From NCBI GenBank assembly GCA_903813345.2, contig CAIIXF020000009.1, forward strand, positions 34,349,259-34,413,258: a stretch of 64,000 bases of DNA, given 5' to 3'. A program made the position numbers and the translations under genes. The notes below the pieces were generated by a model. The model searched no databases and was not told where the DNA came from. It saw only the letters and a program-made list of their open reading frames with translations. Positions 33,301 to 44,994 of this stretch are shown one piece after another. Position 1 is the first letter of the stretch. Every line of letters begins with the position of its first letter. The DNA is from Owenia fusiformis (lineage: Eukaryota > Annelida > Polychaeta > Sabellida > Oweniidae).

Positions 33301-36300
33301 GTGAGTGATTAAACACATTTCTAATAAATATCTCTCTTTAGTGAGTGATTAAACACATTTCTAATAAATATCTCTCTTTAGTGAGTGATTAAACACATTT
33401 CTAATAAATACCTCTCTTTAGTGAGTGATTAAACACATTTCTAATAAATATCTCTCTTTAGTGAGTGATTAAACACATTTCTAATAAATACCTCTCTTAA
33501 GTGAGTGAATAAACACATTTGTTTATTAGAAATTGAATTTTATCGCTTCACAAAAACCGTTCTTCAAACGCACGTTTTAATGATTCGAAGAAAATATTTC
33601 AGGATGTATAAATTCACCTAATTTCTAAAAGTATGATAAAATTTCATGATGATCACTTCCAGAATAAAATAGTTGTGTCCTTCTAAAAAGCTCTCCTTAT
33701 TGGGAGTTCTCCTTTAACAAAAATATTGATTTTAGTCCAACAGAAAAATTGATAGGGACAAATGATCAAAAAATTAATTTAGTTATTTCAGTGGCACATA
33801 ATGTTATTAGCAAATATAAAAATTAATTTAGTTATTTCAGTGGCACATAATGTTATTAGCAAATATAAAAAGGGAGACCATCCAAACTTGGGAGCTTTTA
33901 TTTAACTTTGAAATATTGTTTTTAAAAATATAAGTGTTACACAACCTGTTGCTGTTGCTAGTATTGTATTATGTTATTTGTTTACTTGTATCTTTCATGA
34001 GAAAAGAAAAAAAAGAAAAAAAACAACTTGATCATGAAAATCAAGATTATTTCTCATGAGACCTATCCTACTAACTCTTGTACACAGGCAGTAATACACC
34101 CCAAGGATTAAATATATCAGACCTTGTATCAAAATGTCCATTGCATCTATATACTTTATAATCTGGTAAAAAGATATTTGTACATATTATCTACAAAAGT
34201 AAACACCTTATCTCTTAAACTCATTTACAAAAATGTATACACATATTTGAAGTTTTCAAGTTGCATATCTATGTACTTTGAATATAAATGGTGTAATGAA
34301 ATACAAATCATACCTACATATGAATGTCAATGTTTTAATTACTAAAAACATTTAAATGCAATAACCATGGATGTGAAGGATGTCAATTCCATGTAAAAAC
34401 TAAATAATATGATGGTTCAAAATAGTATTAGTAAAATTAAAACAAATTGATTTCATATATACCAATGCACAGTGAGTGTACAGGGTAGGGGGCAGGGTAG
34501 GGCCCTCCAGCATTTAATGTAAAACTAATTTGATGTAAATGCAATAGCTTAAGTAGCTTGGCTGAGTTGAGTTCTAAATGGAATATTAAGCCTTGACAAT
34601 CATGAGTAATCAGAGGCACCAATCTAATTGATTATCACAATTTCTCATATGACGTAAATCGCCCACTTTACAGAAATGTGCAAAAAATTGTACCCAGGGC
34701 TTGTTCATTTTTTATAGTATAAACTTTAATTAAAAGTGAGGCTATATTGTTTTTTGATAATATTGTTTTCACAATAATTCTTATTTTCCCACTCAAAAAG
34801 AATTACTTCTAAATATGAAATTATAATTTCTAGATTTTACTTGATAGCCTCCATGTATATACAGACAGGTCTGTAACCAGGGTTTGAGAAGTTGGACCAA
34901 ACCTCCCCTTTGCCAAAAAAGTCAGCAGTGTTTCACCATTCTAAGCGCTTTTCAAGTGATTTTGGAAAAAGTTGAAAATGACCCCCCCCCCCCCTGGCTG
35001 GCTATAGAGCTATACAGTTTTAGGCTGAGTGCCCACTGAGCTCAACAGTTTCAACTGATTTTATAATAAATTCAAAAATTTAACTCAGGCCTTACCAGGG
35101 CTCAAAGCTTCATGAGGAATAGATTTGGTATTTTTGGATAGAAATGGAAGGTATTGGTAATTTGACCATTTGCATTGGCAACTATCTTATCTGGCAGATT
35201 CAAGGCAGATATCAATCCTTTTCCTATGGAAGGTGTATTGACTAATACATTATGCCTATATTTCATTTACTTTTTATGGAAAATTGATATTGATATATTA
35301 CAGGGGCGGATCTGGGAACCAACAAGGGGGGGGGCCCAAATGTCAGGTCAAAGAAAAAAAAATTGGGCCCCTAAAACCCCAAAGTGGGCCCAAATTTTGA
35401 AATTTTGAGGCCCATTTTCTTCAAAATTTGGCCTGAAATTAAAAGATAGGCCTTCAAAGGCTCAGTAATGACCAAAAAGGCCCACTTTTTGGGGCCTTAA
35501 GGCCTTTTTACGCCCCCCCCCCAGTTCCGCCAGTGTATTATACTCTTATTTAACTTGTCTTTCATTAAAGATATATTAATACATTTTGCCGATATTTCAC
35601 TTACTTCCTATGGAAGATTTACTGATACATTATACCCTTATTTCACTTTTCATGGAAGGTGTACTGATACATCATGTCCATATTTACTTATCATGGATGG
35701 TGTATTGATACATTATACCCTTACATCACTTTTCAATGAAGGTGTATTGATACATTTTGCCCATATTTCACTTATTTTTCAGGGAAGGTATTATATATTG
35801 ATACACATCATGCCCATATTTTACTTACTTCTCATGGAAATTGTATTGATACAGTATGCCCAAGATGGCCATGGTCCAGATTACCCATAATGCCTCTACT
35901 CTCAAGTCAAGTGACATCTCCTTGGTAACTAGCCTGAAATGGATGTGATATCATTATCATCTATTTTGAGTGAATTCATTTTTATCTAGGATGAACAGCT
36001 CAATGTATGTCAACCCTAATTTTTATTGACGAGTTGATACACAGTAATTGACAGCAAGGTTGGATGGGGCAATTGAGGTCTGTTATTGAATGCCTCATTG
36101 ATAAAATGGAACATTAATATCACATCTAAAGGACATGAGTTTGAATAATTATAATGTCTTCTTACCATGGTGTATATGATGCTGCTACAAAAATATATAT
36201 TGCTGCTCTGTCGCCTATATGCAAGATATTCTTCAATGTGCTAAAATAAAGAGAAAGCACAAACATAAATTGACATAACCCTGAAATAAAAAATCACTCC

Positions 36301-39300
36301 AAAGAAAATTGTATAAATCTATATTTATTTTAACAAACTAAGAATAAAAATGCAAAATAATTTTTGATCATTTTTTGAAAATTCAATCATCCCTCGTGCC
36401 TTCTTTCAAAAAGTAAACAAGAACGAAATGTTTTAGAAAAATATTGGAGTAATATCTTTAGTATTCCTCCTGATAAAACGTTTTATGATAAAATATATTC
36501 CTTGAAAATAACAAACATGAAATACAAAAAGTATGCTGAATTCAACTTTAAATTACTTCACAACATTTTAGCATGTGGAAGTGAGATATGTAGATGGAAC
36601 CAAAATTGTTCAAAATGTAATATAATTCAAAATGCAAAACATCTTATTTCTTAATGTAAGCTAGTAGAAACACTATGGAAGGATGTGGAAAAAATATTGA
36701 AATGTAAAATACTCTGGAAACATTTTATTCTGGGTTTTTATTGCATGGAAAGTGATATTATAGCATTTAGAAATTTAATACTTACTATTATAGGTTACAC
36801 AATATATTCAACATGGGTAAAATTGTCGGAAGAAAGGAATAAATATGAAAATGTCAACTTCAAATCAAAAATTGCATCCAATTTAAAGATTTACGCAAAC
36901 TTTGTAAATGAAAACGAAAAAGTAAATCATTATTTAGATCAATTTATTAAAAAATTTATATCATAAATATGTTTTTTTGGGTGAAGCTCTATATATTAAA
37001 AGTTCTATGTATTTGTAGAAATTGCATGTATTTTTGTATGCTTTTGAATGTATTTGTTTTGTAAATATGTTATGTTGAAATAAATGTAAAAAAAAAATGC
37101 CTTCTTTCTAAACATCCTAAAACTTCACACATTTCATTTTAGTTATTGCCTTTATTTGCCTACTTGAATTTCCCACTAAATGAGATGGTGTGATAAGTAG
37201 TTGAGACTGTGAAGAGTGCCACCAGGGCCGCCCCATATATGACAGCAATCCAGAATTCACTGGATTCATCTGCAAGGGTCAGCATCCATCCTAATCCAAA
37301 TATAGATGGCACAATGAGCAACTGGAAGCAGAAAACAAGTTTCTAAACTACAGTAAAACTATTGCACTGACACATATTTCCGCAAATAATTTTGATGATG
37401 AGTAACTCATTTAATACTGAAATATTCATTTCTTATTTTTCAGATTTTTCCTTACTTACCCCATGTGTGGCAACATTTGCTAAGTGTTCATGATTGGTTG
37501 GATTGTACGGGTTGCCAGGCAATGCACGGCAATTCATGTATCTGAAAAAAAGAGTTCTATTAATTAGTAATTAACTTCTCCAGGAGTCAAAATATATGCA
37601 ACTTGTTCTGCATTTGTTTTGGGAGAAAATTCGTTTAAAACCAAGCTTTTCTACATATTCATTAAAACAATTAAAAATTTAGGTAATCCGCATCATCCTC
37701 TTTCTTATTTTACCTTTGTTTTCTTTCCAAACCTTATTTACAGTTTAAGTTCCCAAAGTTACACAGCATAACCTTGACAGTATATTTATTGTAACATGTA
37801 ACAGTTAACATTCTTGGCCAACAATTCTAAGTCTCAAAGTTCTTTGTACATTATGTGTGTTATCTATGGATTAATACTACTTCTTGACCTCATAATATTA
37901 AAATTGTTATGATGATTTATCACGTGAAGTAGACCAGAATGCAGGTTGCAATGAACTTTTCACGCCTCATATTTATGTATCATATGCCTTTTTTACATCT
38001 CGATGAAAAGAAAACAATATTTTGGAGATTTGTTAAAAACATGCGACCATGCAATTCACACCGTGGGTCTATTGATCTTTTTCATGACAAGGCTCATTAA
38101 GTGCTGCGCGAGCCCCAGGGCCGTTCGCTCCAAATAATTTGGGTAGGTATGTGCAGCACGGTCAATTTTGGCTTTGAGCATAAAACATGGAACTTGGCCA
38201 ATCTGAGAGGAAAAAAACATGGAAAATTGTCTTTAAGCAAGTACATTTTTAAGTCAAAATTCAGTTTTTCTACAGAAAATTATATTGAATTTGTTAAATC
38301 AGTTCCTGAGGCCTGGAACAAATTACGAACAAATTACATGTATTAGTCATGTCATGTATTAGTCTCAGAGGTATTAAACACGGAAACCTTCAATCTTGAG
38401 AGGAAATTGACATGGAAAAAATTCTCAAAAGGGGGGTCTTTGGGGCGGTACGTAGGTATTAAGAAGATTATTGGAGTGAAACCCCAGGGGCGCGAGTAAA
38501 CGCACCTCATGTAGTTACAATAAAAATACAGCCGTGGTCTCTGGTGCTGTTTTCCACTTTGTGCTAACACTTGTATTTTTTACTCTACATGTACGGTTTG
38601 GAACAAAAATTCTCGGAATTACTATACTCGGATTCACTGTATCAACCTGCAATTCGTTGATTTATTTAAAACACTTGCTTTGGTTACGGAGATCATCTTG
38701 AATGAATGTGAAAAGTACAGTTTGGAACAAAAAATAATGACATTGATTTGCTGAAGTGAGGATTTCCCATGCTAAAATAAGAGAATTTTGAAGAGGTCAT
38801 ACATCAGTGGATGAGAGTAGAAATGTAAAATATACAAATTTTAGGGGATATGTATCTAAACAATATTTGAGACTATAGGGCTTTCAAAACACCATGGTTT
38901 GGATATGGTGATAGAAAATCTACTTGTCATTTATTTTGTTCCAAACTGTAGATCTATTTTTTAAATTTTATTTTTAGATTTCTAATCAGCTAATGCGAAT
39001 GTTCAGTTATAAATTCACATTTCTAACCCGAATATTACTTTTCAGCACAGATTCAGCTGGATCTCAGACTAGAAAATATTGTGTTGACGTTTAAAACCCT
39101 TATATCAATCCCCACATTACCTTGTATAATGAAAACCGGGAAATAAGAGGACAAGCTTTTATACTTTGATCAGATGTTGTTTGTTTACTGAGGTAATCCC
39201 TTCGACAATGACATCATTTAGTCACGTGATAAGGGATTTCCACTTTCACTTTCGAAAAGGGAAAGTCCAACTGAATGAACCCTTCAATCGCCAATTACAT

Positions 39301-41787
39301 GGACTTTCTATTGAATGCCCATGCCAATTACAAGGAGCTCACCACTTTTTGTAGATATTTAGAATGTAATGAATGAAGTAAGCATTACGGCCCTTTTCCC
39401 TTTTAGTAGCTTTCAAATGCCTTTCAAACTAAAACGGCGAAAAAGCTACTAAAAATCTTATGGGTACTACTAATTTACGTTCAAAAACTGCCCACCACTA
39501 TCGCCCGGGCTCTATCTCTTAGGTCCGTGATGGAATTATTGGAATATGTATACAAAATATACCAAAAGGCTTTAAATCAACAAAAACGCAACAAAAAGAA
39601 ATATCTAATAGATGGCACAACCAAATGCCAGTGCATGAACCAGTTATCAATAACAGTGGCGTAGCGTGGGTATTTTATGAGTGTACGCCACGAGTGAGCG
39701 AAGCGAACGAGCTTTTGAGGGGAGGTTCTTTCCCCCAAGAAAATTTGAAAAAATTAGATTTCATTTGAAGCGTTCTGGGGCGTTTTAGAATACGAAATTC
39801 CGACTACGAAAAAATAATATGGATTAATAAAATGTTAGGCCATTACTTCAGAATATTAAACGTGGGTCATTTCAATATCAAAAATTCACTTTTCTCTAAA
39901 CGTTGAGAGTACGCTATGGCGTTTTATGCGTATATGACGCTACGCCACTGAATAAAATCCCCAAAAGCCCTGACATACAAAATACATTTACATACATGTC
40001 ACCAGTGTCATGGTGAATATAGCAATAATGGTAGCAAAAGTCTGAGATATAAAAAACAAGATATAGTATTCACTAGCGATACACAAAAAAGTTCTAGATA
40101 CTGCCAGCCAAGAATTGGCACTTAAAGGCTTGGTTTAGCCATGGAATTTCAAGAGAGCCCATGGTTTAGCTTAAAATCAACTCTCTCCTCTGCAAATATT
40201 AGAGTCTGCACAGTTAATTCTTCATTTATTTGATGCCTGTATAAAAAAATTACTATACAACTCAGAAATCTGGTAAACGCAGATAAGTGCAAAAAATATA
40301 AGAAAAAATTGAAAATATACAAATAACATTCTGCAGATGGATTCTTGATGTCAAACACAACTGCATAACCTTGCAATACTGAGTGAGACTGGCAGACTAC
40401 CAATGTCATATCATATTCATTTGAGTGCAATTAATACTGGACGCACATAAAAATAACAGCAAATTACTCTCACACATGAAATACCAAAAATACAATCTGT
40501 GGTACAATTTCATTGCTAAGTCACTGCAAAGTATTGAAATTGATATAAATGATGTTAAACTTCCTGATTCATCCTCAAAAAATACATTCTTAAACTCTGA
40601 TCAAAAACTTATTAAATGCAATGATCAGTGGAAGGTGAAAATAAGCTCTGGTAGCAAACCAAATAATAATAGTAAAATGAGAACCTATGTAAACTTAAAA
40701 AATAATATACATAAACATCTTGAAGAATATCTCAATACTGTAAATAACTTTGAAAAAACGAAATCTATTTACAAAGCTGAGACTCAGTGACCATTCATTA
40801 AAGATTGAAGCAGGAAAATACAAAAATAAAAATGTAAATGAACGCATATGTACAAAATGTTCAGATAATGTGTTGAAGATGAGCTGCACAGTGCACTTTG
40901 TTATGAGATGCAAAATCTACGAAAGTGAGCGCAATATTATTAGATAAAATTCAAACGTTAAATCGAACTCCCGTGCAGTACCGAGACACTGCATGGGAGT
41001 TCGACGTTAAATAAGGACTTTTCTAATATGACTGAGGAAAACAAGTTCCTATACATTATGTCATACAAATCAAATATAGAGGAAATCCTGCATTTCATTG
41101 AAATGTGCTTTAGAAAAGAAATCTATTACATCGCAACCATTATAACACAATATCTTTGTAGATTAATGTGACTGTATACATGTAACTGTATAAATGTAGT
41201 TTGTATAATTGTAGTCTGGCCATGCCCTCACTAGATAACACAGTGGCCGTGCCTTAATAAATTCTACAAAAACATGGTTTAACAGTAACACCCCCTTTCC
41301 TCAGCAAGACCACCAAATGAAGCTACATTTGTGATAATTAAAATCGAGACATATACATAAAAAATACATAAAATTTATATATAACGTCATAGTCGTGATA
41401 GTGTGCGATTTAAATGATAATCAGTTACCTGAAGAACGTAAGTGAAACCGGTAGTGACTGAATAACTTCTTCTGTTATTTTCAGTTTTTATAATCATTTT
41501 TATATATGTCTCTGGTATAAACACTATTAATTGTCAGATCTGAGTCGGTGTGGTTTGACGATGCATCTTTGCCATCTCAATGTAGTTGCTCCAACTAAAT
41601 AACCATAAATTGGAAGTCAAAGATGAATACGATGATTTATGGTAATGAATGAATCGTTCAATAGTACAAACCTGCAAAATGATACATCAGAAGGTGCATT
41701 TGAACAGTCACCCTGTATTTCTTCTTTGCGCTCTTCCTGACGATTATTGTGGTTGTCATGGTTACCAGCTCGTTGCTTTAAAGACAT
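30359..41787 (-). CDS. MMD: MMD/PAQR-family seven-transmembrane protein (7 exons, 277 aa, complete)
   Basis: Exons in transcript order are 41672-41787, 37460-37541, 37164-37321, 36166-36240, 35829-35933, 32756-32828 and 30359-30583. They total 834 nt with matching phases and GT/AG borders. The 38-residue N-terminus is hydrophilic. From residue 40 the sequence follows vertebrate MMD/MMD2 (PAQR11/PAQR10) closely: [62 protein letters not shown] and [12 protein letters not shown]. The PAQR metal-site residues are all present: Ser106 and His110, Asp129, and His236 and His240. These belong to the haemolysin-III-related membrane-hydrolase-like fold. MMD proteins sit in Golgi/lysosomal membranes and are linked to macrophage activation and Ras signalling in vertebrates; the role here is inferred. 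Introns carry large minisatellites and several transposon fragments. The start codon is the first in-frame ATG after an upstream stretch without homology. Confidence 0.93.
30640..32712. repeat. 46-bp minisatellite (about 45 copies) filling MMD intron 6
   Basis: Units of 45-47 bp read CTATCAATGGCTACATTTAG then GTGTCTGTGTCTTACTATGG and an A run of 4-8. On the minus (gene) strand each unit contains CCATAGTAAGAC. This copies the genuine exon 6 donor region (CCATG/GTAAGATATAGACACC at 32756 and below). The array runs to within about 60 bp of the exon 7 acceptor at 30584. Open frames through it are by-products. Confidence 0.95.
32936..33523. repeat. 40-bp minisatellite (about 14 copies) in MMD intron 5
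   Basis: The unit is exactly 40 bp in its centre: TCTCTCTTTAGTGAGTGATT then AAACACATTTCTAATAAATA. The copies from about 33060 to 33500 are nearly identical, while the left end (32936-33060) is diverged. Confidence 0.95.
33770..33868. repeat. 49-bp direct duplication in MMD intron 5
   Basis: Two adjacent identical copies of a segment with AATTTAGTTATTTCAGTGGC and ACATAATGTTATTAGC. Confidence 0.8.
33869..35174. other. MMD intron 5 sequence without identified features
   Basis: AT-rich sequence with no exon, repeat array or transposon signature that I can name. A C homopolymer lies near 34982-34994. Confidence 0.4.
35175..35828. repeat. Irregular 45-60 bp tandem copies of the exon 5 donor region, in MMD intron 5
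   Basis: Diverged units of the type ATTTCACTTACTTC.CATGGA then A.GTGTATTGATACATTATG and CCC continue from the exon 5 end (35829) down to about 35175. The exon itself reads ACTTACTTCTCATGGAAATT then GTATTGATACAGTATGCCC at its donor end, so the units are copies of the last about 35 exon bases plus the splice donor. At least six copies are recognisable, split by a hAT-like insertion at 35301-35535. Confidence 0.7.
35301..35535. mobile_element. Non-autonomous hAT-like element
   Basis: It begins CAGGGGCGGATCTGGG and ends CCCAGTTCCGCCAGTG, imperfect inverted termini of the hAT type (CAGGGGCGGA against CACTGGCGGA). The interior is rich in GGCCC and AAATTTTG blocks that pair internally. No convincing 8-bp target duplication is visible. 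Confidence 0.65.
36408..37097 (+). mobile_element. 5'-truncated LINE 3' end with poly(A) tail and 11-bp target duplication, in MMD intron 3
   Basis: The flanking repeat TGCCTTCTTTC occurs at 36397-36407 and 37098-37108, and an A run (about 37088-37097) immediately precedes the right copy. The plus-strand frame reads as a LINE ORF2 C-terminus. [14 protein letters not shown] block comes first, then WNQNCSKC and HLIS (zinc-finger-like, with one in-frame stop near 36653), then a hydrophobic segment and a Lys-rich tail ending at 36966. It inserted antisense to MMD by target-primed reverse transcription. Confidence 0.85.
37542..38716. other. MMD intron 1, proximal part without identified features
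   Basis: No exon or named repeat is seen. An isolated CGGTTTGGAACAAAA at about 38592 resembles the terminus of the element at 38718. Confidence 0.4.
38718..38948. mobile_element. Tc1/mariner-type MITE with TA target duplication
   Basis: The termini CAGTTTGGAACAAAA (38718-38732) and its reverse complement (ending 38948) are flanked by TA at 38716-38717 and 38949-38950. The 231-bp interior has no reading frame. Confidence 0.8.
39654..39950. mobile_element. hAT-like MITE with 14-bp inverted termini
   Basis: It begins CAGTGGCGTAGCGT and ends with the exact reverse complement ACGCTACGCCACTG. Just inside the left end is a short GAGTGAGCGAAGCGAACGAG stretch. No transposase. The flanks do not show a clean 8-bp duplication. 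Confidence 0.75.
40425..41275 (+). mobile_element. LINE-D 3' fragment with C-terminal zinc-finger block
   Basis: Frames 40425-40790 and 40750-40947 overlap by a frameshift. Together they read as a LINE ORF2 tail: [10 protein letters not shown], then [18 protein letters not shown], then RICTKC ... [15 protein letters not shown], the usual C-X2-C...H-X3-C arrangement with local decay. The 3' UTR has the GGCCATGCCCTCACTAG and GTGGCCGTGCCTTAATAAA pair before an A-rich end near 41275. It lies antisense in MMD intron 1. Confidence 0.75.
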
Positions 41788-44700
41788 GTTGATATTAGTT
41801 CCTAAGCCACATACAATAATATGACATAGATGTTGTATATCAGGTTATGCGATATATCAAGCATTTTTGTTATTCAAAGCTCCCCATGGCTTCTTATTCA
41901 GAAGAAATAATCAAAGCTGCTTTTGTGTTATAATCCATGACTCCGAATGAAATGTCTACTTTTAGAAACACCTTGTTTATCTTCTTACCAGAGCGTATGC
42001 TGGATATATAGACGCTTAGTTTAAAAATAGGTCTTGGGATAGGCAGGTAGCTCAGAACACTGGTTCAATCCAATAATCGTGGGATTCGTTTATATGGCAA
42101 AGAAGAATTCACTACTATTAGTTGCCAAGACCTTTCAATTATCAGTTAATTTTCACGATTCTCTACATATACGTATTAGTTCATTGTTTTTCCTATATGT
42201 AAAGCACATATGTAATAGTTTACAGCAGCCGAGTTATTATCCAATGCATTAAAGAAGTATGTTGATTTACCATTCATTTCTTTTGTCTCTCAGTTTTACG
42301 CTGTTGCCGCAAAGAGATCATATTATTATCCTCGAGACATTTACTCATCAATATCCTCCTTAATCAATTCGTCGCGTCATGATCATTGACATTTTTCATC
42401 CTACTGAACTTACGCCATCCCTTACTTTAGTATTTACATATACTAGTCATGGTCTGCTACACGTTATTCTTCAGGAAGACTAAATCAGTGCTCATGCGGA
42501 ACTATATGCAGATACATATAGCTATATATGCTAATACTTCCATTGATTTTCCTCTCTGCTCCATCGACGCTCTACACAGACCTAGATTGCACGGAGGAGT
42601 GATTAATTGGATTAATTAACAGCCATTAATCATCCTAACCTATGCATAACTCAATTTGTCTTTGTATAGGCATACATGTATAATTTAGAGAACACCACGC
42701 TGCTGTCTGTAGTAACATTTCCAGTGGGAATATAATATATTTTCAGCATAATATATTTGGAGTGGCAAATAATCAGTTCCGTATGTGGTTTAAATCCTAT
42801 GGATCTATCAATACTTTTGTAGCAGCTTAGATTTCCAGATATTGTGATTTAGCATTCGTAACAAAAGTCTATAGATCTGACGAGTAAATCCCGTGCTACT
42901 GTAAATCCAGCCTTCCAAGAAATTTCGGATATCATCTCATCCTTTGTTATCTTGATGTTGGAATTGAAATTCAAATGATGTAACATGTTAATAAGTTATT
43001 ATGTATAAATGTATTTATGTGATTATTTTCAATATGAAATATTAACTAATATATTGAAAAAAATTATTTGATTGTGAATAATAAAGATTGGAGAAAGGGA
43101 ACCTAAACGATTCATAACTCCGACAATAAAATCAATAGCACGAATATAATCGTACATTATGATTTTAACCCACTGCAAAATAACACGAAATTGCTTACAT
43201 TAATGCATTACCATATTTAGTACAAATAGGGGAAAAATTCTTTGAACATACTAATCCTTACCCATATAGCATTGTTAACATTGGGTAATCTCGTAACCAC
43301 GATCTGACGATTTTCAATAGTTTTTCTTTATTTTTCTGGATATAATGCCTGATTTTTTTGAACTTTAGTATTCCTCGTTATGGTCCTCAGATACTTTACA
43401 ATGTACAGGGTGAACCAATAAAAACGAATACACAAATTAAAACTGAAAAATACATTTCAATTTCAAGTTGTGGATTGTTTTGGTCCACCCTCTATCGTTT
43501 ATAATTTCTTCAAAATCAAGACGTTTGTGCAATTCACAGGGTGCTATTTACACCGTTCTATGGTTTTTATTAATTTAGTCAAGCCCCTCTTTGTGCTTAT
43601 TAGTGTTAGATTATTGTAAAACTCAATGAAAAAAGTAACATAAGATGCGTCAAAGATTTAAGATGCTTCAAGGATAATAATCTGTAATAGCCTATCATCA
43701 TCATAGAAGTAGAGAATCGCAATCGAGGGTTTGTTAGAAAGAATAGTACACGGTAGAGGAATTGATAAATTAGTAATACAATGAACAGAATGAGATTAAT
43801 ATAAAATTATAAGCTTATACACTTTATGTTATCGATAAGCTATTTCTCGGTCTCCAGTTGTATAACCACATTAAGCACTGTAGTCCCATTCACCTTGTAT
43901 AATGCAGATTTACTATTTTCCAGATGGAGCTGCATAGTTATATATTGATTTTCAGGCCAGATGAGAAAGATTTGTTCTATCTCTATGCACTGCTATGTAT
44001 CATCACTTTATGATTACCATAGCAACCGTTTAATAGCATCCCATTCGCGCAATGTGTGTTCAATACACTTTTGTGTAAAGTGTCAAGATTGTATGTAAAT
44101 ATTGCATAAATTGAAAAAGGACATCAATTAAAACGCACGTTTTTTTCAATAGAAATTCTGATATTATTGATGTCATCGTCATATAAGAATAATTGCCCTC
44201 CTCTTCTCTCTTAAAATAATTTTCATGTTCGACGACCGAAATGTGATTTTCGGCAATAGAAGACTCAGATACGACTTGGATATGCTTGGGGTACAAAACG
44301 AAGTGTAAGCCAGGTACAAATAAAGTAAAACCTGTGAATGTGGGACGCTAGTCTAGCTACAATGGTTCCTGTGACCTCTTCTACTCCATAAATACACAGG
44401 TTCTCATGGATGAGCGGTGGGCCAGGCACAAGAGCTTGTAGCTAGACTAGTGGAACGCTCTGGGTTCTGCCAAAATGTCACAAATTGCAAGTAGCTTGCA
44501 AGATGTTCCGATTTACAGAAGTAAATGTGTCAGAGGCATTTATACAACATAGAAAATTTCCTGCATCTGCTTCTGGTGGTGTCACATCGATTTTGTTTGA
44601 TATTGAAGTCATTAATATTGTTGTCTTGACTCTTGGTGTATCATTGAAAGTATGGTTCTCCAGAGATGTTTTATATGTCTCTGGGTCCTCGTAACATTGA

Positions 44701-44865
44701 GAACCAAGTTAATATATTTTTGCAATCAATTCAGAAACAAAAAGTAAAGGGTGTTATTTAGGGTAGCATCCCACACAAACCCTCTACAGGAGGCTAATTG
44801 ATAATTATTAGGCTAGTTTTTTGCCATATATCTGTGGGAGTATGTTCATTTCGATTTGGTAATTA

Positions 44866-44994
44866 ATAATTATCACGGGAAGAAGATTTAAATCCCCCTC
44901 CCGCTCATTGTATACTATTACTGTACAACAATTTTATAGTACACAATGAGTGGGAGGGGGATTTAAATCTTCTTCCTGAGCCTGTGATAATTAT
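44866..44994. repeat. Strong 129-bp hairpin (foldback MITE)
   Basis: The arms 44866-44916 and 44938-44994 are inverted copies containing GAAGAAGATTTAAATCCCCC and the CTCATTGT end, separated by about 20 bp. The arm tips are ATAATTATCAC and GTGATAATTAT. Confidence 0.85.

Noticed and set aside
32936-33523. CRISPR-like regular array
   Set aside because: The 40-bp units abut without unique spacers and lie in an animal intron, so it is a minisatellite.
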